Shown here in pieces: positions 52,641 to 61,804 of a stretch of 64,000 nucleotides of DNA. The stretch comes from Amorphophallus konjac. Its lineage: Eukaryota; Streptophyta; Magnoliopsida; Alismatales; Araceae. The stretch lies in the NCBI GenBank assembly GCA_022559845.1, contig CM040125.1, positions 291,386,200-291,450,199 on the forward strand. The letters are read 5' to 3'. Each line of letters opens with the position of its first letter. The first letter of the stretch is position 1. A program made the translations under genes and the position numbers. Below the pieces are notes generated by a model that saw nothing but the letters and a program-made list of their open reading frames with translations, ran no database searches and was not told the DNA's origin.

Positions 52641-54421
52641 CCGCCAGACTTGCTCCTATATTAGGGACAAGTGCAAAAATGGCCCAAAACCCAACTGTGG
52701 TGAAAACCCGAAAGGGCACTGCAGGCAAAATCGGGTACCCCGCCACGTGAAAACCCGAAAGGCCGCGTGGGCAAAAGTAAGAGTGGGCTGGCTCCGGCGA
52801 AAACCTGAAAGGGCGCTTGGGTCGGTAATGTGGTGATTCCAAAGAAAGCCTCACCTCCCACCATAAAACTCCTCGTCGATCGACCGGCGCCTTGCCCGAT
52901 CAACGATTAAACCCATCCGGAATGGACCTTACATCTATTCTGTTGAAGCCTTCATGCATTGCTCAAGAAAAATTTCCCTCGATAATAAGCCCACCTCGGG
53001 ATAGACCTTCCGTCTGTTCTGATAAAACACTTCCACTTGTTTCTGTCTAAGACCCACCACGATGAAACCTGTCCAGTTTAGACCTTACGTCTATCCCGAT
53101 GAAACCTATTCTACGTCTCACCATGATGAAACCTACTGTTGATCGATTGGCACACTGCCCGATCTATGATGAAACCTATCCAGTTTAGACCTTCCGTCTA
53201 CCCTGATGAAATCCATGAACTCCTTGCATTGGTATAAATCCAATACCGATGATGAAACCCGCCATTGATCGATTGGCACCTCGCCTAATATCAATGATAA
53301 AACCCTACCCAGTTTAGACCCTACGTCTATCCTGATGAAGCATATGAAATCCTTGCATTGGTATGAGCCAATACCAATGATGAAATCTGCTATCGATCGA
53401 TTGGCACGCTGCCTGATCGATGCTAAAATCCATCCAGGGTGGGCCTTTCGTCCGCTCTGACATAGCACAACACTGCTCTTTGAATCGATTCAGACCCTCC
53501 GTTTGGATAGATCATGAAACTCTATTCCTTTGCGTTAATGTTAAACCCCACATTAACGATGAAACTCATATTTTCAGCAAACGGCCTCGTGCCCGAGCTG
53601 CTATCTATATCCTCTAAATCAATTCGGACCTTTCGTCTGGATAGATCATGAAACCCTACTTCCCTTTGCATTGATGTTGACACCCACATCAATGATCGTG
53701 TGTCCACAATAAACATATGGCACCATGGTCCATAGGATGAAAGTTCTGGTCCCAGAAAAGACAATGAAAAAGAAAAGAGAAAGAAAACGACAACAAGTAC
53801 ATATATAGAAATGGGGTTAAAAATAGAGATACCCCACCAGACTTGTTCAGGCATTCTGGACAAGGGCAAAAATGGCTAAAATCTAGATGTGGTGAAAATT
53901 GGGTACCCCGCCACGTGAAAATCCGAAAGGATGCGTGGGCAAAAGGAAGAGGGGGCTAGCTCTAGTGAAAACCCAAAAGGGCACTTGGGTCAGTAATGTG
54001 GTAATTCAAAAGTTCCATGCCAACCGGCACGTTGCCTTCACCTCCCCTTCACTGATGAAGCCTTCCGTCGATCATCTGGCTCTATGCCCCACCGATGATA
54101 AAGCCTTTCCGGGATAGATCTTACGTCTACCCTGATGAAATCTATATACCCTCTTTTTACATCTCCCACTGACAATAAAGCCCGTCACCATTCTAATAAA
54201 GCCTGGCCAGTTCGGACCTTACGTCTGTCCTGATCAAACTCCTGAACCTTCCCTTGATCGATCGGCTCCTTGCCCGGTCAACGATGAAACCCTACCAGGA
54301 TAGACCCTACGCCTATCCTTATGAAACCTACGTATTTCTTGGCAAAGTCCCACCCACGATAAAACCTGCTGGAATAGACCTCACGTCTATCCTAACGAGA
54401 CCTACGCCTCTACCTACGTCC
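52641..54421. repeat. Degenerate duplicated spacer of G2
   Basis: Two diverged copies of one unit: 52636 onward and 53829 onward both read ATACCCC(G/A)CCAGACTTG, then GTGGTGAAAA, GGGTACCCCGCCACGTGAAA and the CTTGGGTC(G/A)GTAATGTGGT stretch. The rest is filled with loose copies of AGACCTTACGTCTATCCTGA. No gene is seen. Confidence 0.7.
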
Positions 54422-55195
54422 CAGCTATTGATCGATCGGCACCTTGCCCGATCGATGATGAAACCCTATCCGGTTTAGACCTTACGTCTATCCTGATGAA
54501 ACTTATGAAATTCCTTTGCATCGATATAAACCCAATATCGATGATGAAACCAGCTATTGATCGATCGGCACCTTGCCCGATCAATGATGAAACCCTATCC
54601 AGTTTGGACCTTACGTCTATCCTGATGAAACTTATGAAATTCATTTGCATCGATATAAACCCAATATCGATGATGAAACCAGCTATTGATCGACCGGCAC
54701 ATTGCCCGATCAGCGATAAAACCTTGTCCAGTTTAGACCTTACGTCTATCCGGATGAAACTTATGAGATCCCTTTGCATCGATATAAACCCAATATCGAT
54801 GATGAAACCAGCTATTGATCGACCGGCACCTTGTCCGATCAATGATGAAACCCTATCCAGTTTAGACCTTACGTCTATCCTGATGAAACTTATGAAATTC
54901 CTTTGCATCGATATAAACCCAATATCGATGATGAAACCAGCTATTGATCGACCGGCACATTGCCCGATCAGTGATGAAACCCTATCCAGTTTAGACCTTA
55001 CGTCTATCCTGATGAAACTTATGAAATCCCTTTGCATCGATATAAACCCCATATCGATGATGAAGCCAACCATTGGTCGATCGGTACATTGCCCGATCAA
55101 TGATGAAAACTTGTCCAGATCAGACTTTACGTCTGTCCTGATGAAAACCACATACCCTTTTCACGTCCCACCTGTGATCAAGTCTACCCAGTCTA
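54422..55195. repeat. 129-bp tandem array, about six units
   Basis: Units start CAGCTATTGATCGATCGGCA at 54422, 54551, 54680, 54809, 54938 and 55067, an exact 129-bp step. Each contains TTTAGACCTTACGTCTATCC and the near-palindrome ATCGATATAAACCCAATATCGAT. Because 129 is 43 codons, both strands stay open across it (frames of 245 and 296 codons), which does not prove coding. Confidence 0.9.
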
Positions 55196-55655
55196 GACCT
55201 TATGTCTGTTCTGATGAAACCTATAAAACTTCTTTACGTCGATATAAACCCAATATCGATGATAAAATCCGTCACTGGTCGTTTGATACATTGCCCCGAC
55301 CAGCTTTGAAACCTGTCCGAGATGAACCATCCGTTTGTTCCAGACGATGTTCTAAACCTCTTTTATTCAGCTACCCCCAGGATTAGGTTTAGGCACCCTC
55401 CGGATACCATCGCGCGGTGGAGCGAGTTCCCCATCCTTTCTCTGAAAGGGTGGACGCTCTCCTGCTAGGTACGGGCTATTCGCATAGGGATCGCTGAAAC
55501 CGTTGCCAAATCGTCGTGAAATATTGATGGTGCGATAAGTAAAGGACGAACCACATATGAGACTGGTGTAAAGATTCCTTTTCATTGAATAAAAAAGGGA
55601 ATACAAGAAGGGCCCCTGAGGGGGAATTGTATTACAAAAAGGGGGAAACATATAT
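55196..55655. other. Spacer between the 129-bp array and the antisense gene
   Basis: Begins with decayed array units to about 55375. The rest is unique sequence in which I see no gene. It would hold the 3' untranslated region and poly(A) site of the antisense PMD gene. Confidence 0.5.
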
Positions 55656-58600
55656 TCACGGGCGCTGGAATATGTCTTCGAAGGCCAGAAGCCCTACATG
55701 CGGGGCAGCCCCCAGCTCATGAAGTCGAGCCTCCTCCTCCTGTAGCCGAGCAGACTCATCCTGAAAGGATGCCACCTGCCCCTCCAACAGGGCTACTTCC
55801 TCTGCAAGCTACAGCCGAGAAGTTGTTATCTGCGGCAGTTCAGCCCAGAGGTCAAACAGTTCAGCCTCCAGGATGGTTATCCAGATGCGCACGAACTGCT
55901 CTCGCTGCGCTAGAGACTGCAGTTGGCATTGGCGCTCCTGGAGAACAGAGCCCACCTTCTCCAGCTCAGATTTGCACTCCTTCCTTTGCAACTTCAAAGC
56001 TGCCAGTCTGTCAGACATAATATGTGCCAAGAAGTCCCGGCGATGTATAAACTTTAACAACAATAGAACCTGCTGGGCCCATATTTCCATGGGACAGCCC
56101 ATCGCCTGTAGACTGACGGTGAAACGCTCGGCTATCTCCTTCAGTCGCAGATAAGTCAGTCCAGGCTGGGACTCCACCAGCTGGCGCAGCATGTCAAGAT
56201 TTTGCCAGACAAAACTCTCAGATGAAGCGAAGCCAGGAGAAGGAACTAGAGCTACTTCGAAAGTCACCTCACTGTCAATGTCCGCCCATGGTGTAACATC
56301 AGGCTGGGAAGAGGAAGACAGGACGTCTGCGGAAGGTGCCAACTGAGCTCTCTCTCCAACCCCTGACGAAACCAAGAGGCCTTCCACCTCCATCTCCTCG
56401 GAAGTTGCTATTTGAATGCTCGTAGGGGCAACTTTAATAAGTGCTGGAGCGGCTGCTTCCTGGGTCCCCAATATGATACCAGCATCTTCAACATCCTCTT
56501 CTCGGGGCACCTCCTCCTCAGATTCCGAGAGCAAGGATATCGATTCTGGGTCAGTTATGGACAATACTCCGGTCTCTGTGGCAGCTACCTCCCCTTCTTC
56601 CATCCCCGCTTCAGCGGCCAGTTCCTTCAATGTCAAGGCGGAAGGGGCTACGGACTGTAGAGGCAAAAGTTTAGTTTTCCTAATTACTGTTATGGAAATT
56701 GCTTACTCTGGCGCAATGGTCATCACTGCGGCCGGTATAAAGGCAGAACCCCTAGCTGGGTCCGTCTCAGCTCTAAAATCCAAGACCCGGATGAGGGCCG
56801 AACTCTCCCCCGAGGTCCTCAAGTCCAGCAATGCTAAGTCTGTAGAAGACTGTACCCTCACCGGCACAGGGCGAATTATCTCAGAAACGCCTGCACAAGT
56901 GGCTGACGAAGCAGGAACAATAGCCAAGGTGTCAGATAGAATGGCTTCAAAGGCTGCAGTCGCTACCGGGCTAGCAACAGGGGATTCCTGTGAATAGATC
57001 AATGCAACATCAAGTAGCAGATAAAAAAAAAATATAATAACAACAATAATGAGGAAAAGGAGAGAGACCCACTTCTAATGTGATGTCGATATCCTCAAAG
57101 GAGTGCAAGGAAGAGGAAAGCTCCGCTACTGAAGCAGCAAAGGGAGGAGTTATATCTGCCTCGGTTTCCAAGCCAGCAAATTCTTCCGGTAGTTCCTCCT
57201 CAGAAGATGGCACCAGCAGTTTGGAGGGGGTGAACAGTGGGACAATGGCAGTACATACAAGTGGGGCCTCTGATTGGGAGATACCCTCCGTCTCGCTCTC
57301 GCTGAAATCTGCTCCTTCTCCCTCTACCTCGGAAGCGATCGCGGAGCTGCTAGAAGAGATTTCTATGCTATCCACGGGCGGGACTTGCGTCCCTAACGGC
57401 TGCCTAGATGAAGACCGGGTAACTATGCGCCTCACAGGGACAAGGCCCCGTTTCGTCTGGGTCTTATGGCCCTCCTGTGGCTAAATTATATCACCAGCTG
57501 CACCCGTAACTGCAGCCCCCTCACCGGCCGTCACTGCAGGGAAAGGTTCGTGAGAGAGACAATAAATAGATAATCGAAATGTGAAAAAAAAGATAAAAAA
57601 GCACACTTACCCTCCGCCTCACTAGCCGGCGTGGGGGAAGGCAATCTGGTCTCCACCACGGAAGGCGTCACTTACCCTCCGCCTCACTAGCCGGCGTGGG
57701 GGAAGGCAATCTGGTCTCCACCACGGAAGGTGTCACAACTGGCTCTTGGGCTGTGCAAAAAGGGGGGGTCGGATTCAAAGATTTCTATAAAATTCAGCAA
57801 AAGACGATGAAAGATATAACTGCAGGCTGTTGATGTTACCCTTGACTGACGTCTGGGTGCCCTCCCTTTGAGATTCAAACTCATCAAAGGAGGGGATATC
57901 AGGAAGAGGGGTCCCAGGGTCCGTCAATGCTGAAGCCGACTGCCGAGCATGGGCCTTCTTAGCCTTCCTGGCCTTCCCAACTACAGTCTTCACTGCAGAA
58001 ATCTTTCTCTTCTTGCCCGGAGGTAGGGGAGTGGTTGTCGGTGCTGCTGCTGGGACTTCGAAATAAGCAGGCTTCTCAGCTTGCGCAATGATTTTTCTGT
58101 AAAGCCCCTGTCGCTTTATATCTGGCCTATCTGTTGAAGACGTCAAAGAAGCAATGAGACCAGTAGATGTAGAGTTTGAATAAGACACAGAAAGCACTAC
58201 AGTCAGAAAGAAAAGACCATACCTGCTGGGCCATCATAAAAGACAGAAAGCGGCCAGTACAGATAAGCTACCTCCTTGGAGCGGAAAGCAGCCTCCTTGA
58301 CAAGCCAACAGACATCACCAAATGTCTGGCACTTCTCCACTAAAGATGCCAGATCGCTATGACCATGGAAATCAAGACATCGAAATAAGTCGAGGTGGTC
58401 CATGCCCCAGCCGTCGACATAATGAAAAGAAATAAACAATGGCTTATTCAATATGCCGGCTATCGGACTCTCTGCAGATAACCCATGTACATTCAGCAGA
58501 ACAAACAGCCAAGACGTGTGCTTGTAGTACGTCTGAGTCCTATCTGCCCTGCGCACAAATGTCCTGTAGGGATGAAATCTATCTGTCGGACCGTTCCAGG

Positions 58601-61031
58601 GACGACCGTCAGGAGCGGCTCTTCAACAGGGAAAGGGTACTGTTGCGCCTCCAGACGAGTGCCTCCTACATGACACAGATGTTTCTAGTTCTTCATAAAA
58701 GTATCTTCGTTAATGTTAGCAAAGACAGGAGCGGGCGGCTCGGAGCCTCCTTCTTTCAGAACCCGACGCTGAGCCAGATAGTTCTCGGCCTCCCCCGGAA
58801 GTTGTAAATAAATCCTTTTTAGGTGGGCCTCGGGGATGTCAAATACTGGCCCAGGGTGTTGTTTCAGGAAAGAACGCTCGGCCACGTCATAGAATGCACC
58901 CTTTCCATCCCTGTAAAAGCTGGTCCGAATGTTCCACCATTTGATATACTCTGATGTGACACGGGGGACACGGTTGGAAACAGTGGGAACTCTGAAAACG
59001 GCGCCATCATGGCGATGATAGAAATCCCACCACAACCGGCCATCACCGACAATGGCGGATCCGTGCTTGGCCCAGCTATCCAGGGAAACTGGGCAACTGA
59101 TGTAGGGATATGCTGGTCATAGCCAAAGTTTCACCCGAAGCGGAATGGATAATATGGTTCCAGAAGAAGCAGACCACCCTTCCTGAAGACTAAAACACTG
59201 GGTTGAATGGCCATGGCCCATCTAACCAGCTCCGGCTCCAGAATAGACCGAACAGCATTAGCCCCTGAAACGGGGTGAACATAGGTCTCTACCTCTTCCA
59301 TCTTACATTCTCTTTGAGAATGAACCAAAGGAGCTGAACCTGCTGCCAAGCTCCAGAAATGAATGCTGCCAGGGGCATCCACTGGTACCCTTATCAGTCG
59401 GCCCCTTATTTTGAACAACTGATCAGAGAAAGAGCCAGGTTTGGCACTGGCAAATTCAATCATTCTGGGTAACACTGTATCTGCCTGCAGAGTTCTAGGA
59501 GCCAATTCAGGAAATAGACTGCAGACCCAGGCATTGAAGAAATGAAAAGGGCCCACGGTCCTCAAAGAGCAGGGAGTCCGATGCTTGTACAGATCCCCCA
59601 AAGATTTGTAGATTAAACACAAGGCCACTGGGCAAAGTGACAGCCTCATTCCCCAGGCCATCTGGCATGCCGGGTATATGGCTTCGGGCCGGATTGTCTC
59701 GTCCCCTTGAGGGAGAGCGAAAGTGCACAACCAGAATGTGAAGTAAGCCGCGTAATGTGTGATAGGGTCCACCCCTGCTGGATTTGGACCACCATTACCT
59801 GCACGGCGCAATGAAGATGGCAACGCTGACTTATAGCGAGGAGCCCTTATCTGCTTGCTGGCAGTCGGACCCATGGAAGGGAAGTCTGCATATTTAGGGG
59901 ACCGTCAAAGAAATACTGAATCCACTGCCCTATCCGGACCCTCAGCTTGCTGCCTTTCTCTCGAGGATGGTAACCCTTGGAGGATCCTCTACTATGCGCC
60001 AGACAGATGGAGCGATAGGCATTCATTAAGTACCAGTAGGAATAGCCAAGTGAATACTTGCCTTCGCCATCTGAGCTATCCTTCTCGGAATTCGCCAAGC
60101 AGACCTCTTCATACGGCTCACCGTCAATAGGCAGACCAGAAAGTTGTGACAAACTCCAGAGGTCGAGAGATGTTTCGCCCTCTGTTGTATAAAATATGTT
60201 GAACAAAGGGCAGAATACTTCGAACATTCCACAGCATAACCCTCGGGATATGGGATAGCGGAATCTAGAAGCAAAGACACTGTGATATACCCCGGCTCTG
60301 ATCAGCAGAGGGGCGTATTCCTTTAAAACAAATTCGGTGAACTCCACCGCTCCCACCCAGAACAGGTGGGCGTCAGTGATCTTAGTATCTCCAAACCAAC
60401 CGGCAGCCAGATGATACTTGAACTGGACGGCCGAACAATTCAACACAAAGGGCTCTTCGCGGTATCCCCATTTTATCGGTGCCAGGAATAGACCATAGCC
60501 AGGCTTCTCCCTATGAACTCGGCCACTAGCATTATCCCACCGGGCAGGTGTAAATTCCGGGGCCCGGGTCAACATTTTCTTCTCCGGCTCCAACTCTGAT
60601 ATACCGAGGACTGCGTCCCAGTCACGCTTCTCCCCGGGAAGATAGATGGCCTTGTGGCGGTACACCGACTCCTTCAGGCTATCTCGTTCGGCAAGGATGA
60701 CAGCCTCGACAGCAAGGGCTACCCGATAGTCTCGCATGCCACCCACTGTGAAAGTTCGGATGAACGGCATTAAGTGGCGGTCCTTCGGAAGATCCGGTCG
60801 ATAGTTGTTGCCCCGTCTGAAGCATGTCTCCATTGCAGTGGAATATACCCTCGATGTTGATACTCTATCCATCTCAGAATCAGACGATTCGTCAACGGCA
60901 GCAACTTTGCCATACCCGAAGTCCAGGCTATGCACGTTCAGCCAATTTACTACATCCCATGATATATCTGGCTGCGCTGACGAGCTCGCCCCAGCAGCTC
61001 CAGAAGATGTAGCAGCAGAGCTGGAAGCCAT
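55656..61031 (-). pseudogene. Antisense PMD-like gene of G2, multi-exon, damaged
   Basis: Starts at ATG 61031 (MASSSAATSSGAAG), right after an AG acceptor (GACTGCAG), suggesting an intron in the 5' leader. The first coding block (61031 to about 59872) holds MRDYRVALAVEAVILAERD and a PMD-like core: YHSVFASRFRYPISRG, LFNIFYTTEGETSL and LSQLSGLPIDGEPYEE. After a frame slip, 59874-59135 reads YAAYFTFWLCTFALPQGD and MAWGMRLSLCPVALCLIYKS. Further blocks: about 59080-58685 (FRVPTVSNRVPRVTSEYIKW), 58556-58203, 58197-57775 (basic, KKRKISAVKTVVGKARKAKK), 57435-57010 (acidic), 57002-56703, and 56666-55656 (coiled-coil-like, LKLQRKECKSELEKVG). TAG at 55811 has Gln context; TGA at 55658 is the likely end. 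Exact splice joins are not all resolved. Confidence 0.7.
57604..57733. repeat. 65-bp direct duplication inside the antisense gene
   Basis: 57604-57668 and 57669-57733 match apart from one or two bases. Each copy carries GGAGGGTAAGTG on the minus strand, a strong splice donor, so the duplication doubles an exon/intron edge. Confidence 0.85.
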
Positions 61032-61360
61032 TGCAATGTCTGCAGTCACAGAAAAGATGTGAATGAAAGTCCTAAAATAAGAAACAGTCTTATAAAGATT
61101 ATAGTGTGAAGCCATGGGAAAATTTCGGCAGCATCTCCCCTTATTCAGGGTCTGCCCAAAGAAGATAGGGAGTCACCCACCAAGAGGGAGTGATCCCGGA
61201 AGTAAAAGGGATTTAATCCCCAAAATAATATCCTACCCGGGTGAAATCTAATGAAGCGGGAAGGAAGCTGGATGGCTGAGGGGAAGAGCTCGCCACCACC
61301 GCCGAGAGGGTGAAGAGAGAGAAGAGGGAGTGAAGAATGAAGAGGAACGAGGCTCCCGGC

Positions 61361-61370
61361 GCCTTAAATA
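61361..61370 (-). promoter_or_regulatory. Possible TATA box of the antisense PMD gene
   Basis: Minus strand TATTTAAGGC about 335 bp before the ATG, followed by a CT-rich leader (CCTCTTCATTCTTCACTCCC). A donor-like GTAGGAT near 61245 and the acceptor at 61040 would frame a leader intron. Confidence 0.4.
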
Positions 61371-61379
61371 GCCGAAGCA

Positions 61380-61625
61380 GAAGAGAGGTTCTCGGCGCGG
61401 TCTTTAGCGCACCGAGAACCCCCCTAATTCAAAAAAAACCACCGAAAAAAGGCGCGCCGAGAACTCCCCCCTCCCTTCACCAAGGGCGCGCCGAGAAGCC
61501 CTGCTGAGGCTTGTGACCGGGCGCACCGATAAGCCCTGCCGAAAAGCCATGCGCCGAGAACCAACGCGCCGAGAAGGCTGTGCCTAAAGGCCGTGCGCCG
61601 AGAAGCTCGCGCCAAGGGCATTCAA
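61380..61625. repeat. GCGCCGAGAA motif cluster upstream of the antisense gene
   Basis: At least eight copies of (GG)CGCGCCGAGAA or close variants, for example at about 61392, 61410, 61452, 61486, 61521, 61550, 61565 and 61595. The same word, often as GCGCCGGGAA, is repeated in the G2 LTRs (36945-36985, 37985-38190 and the matching 3' LTR sites). Confidence 0.7.
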
Positions 61626-61790
61626 GGCAAAGAAATTGAGAGAAATCAAAAGAAATGCCAAAGTAATGATGCTTCCAAGCTGCAAAATGAAAGATGACTA
61701 GCAATGCCAAGCTGATAAATGGGTTTAGATGCTGAATGATATACACACCTGCAGGCACCGTGTCACTTATCTTGCATTCCCGCCACCTGC

Positions 61791-61804
61791 AAGTGGGCGG
61801 CATT
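61791..61804 (+). other. Polypurine tract of G2
   Basis: AAGTGGGCGGCATT directly before TGTTGACACC at 61805; same layout as AAGGAGGGGCATC at the G1 LTR. Confidence 0.6.

Noticed and set aside
54496..55386. Plus-strand frame of 296 codons and the opposing 245-codon frame
   Set aside because: Both are by-products of a 129-bp tandem repeat whose length is a multiple of three.
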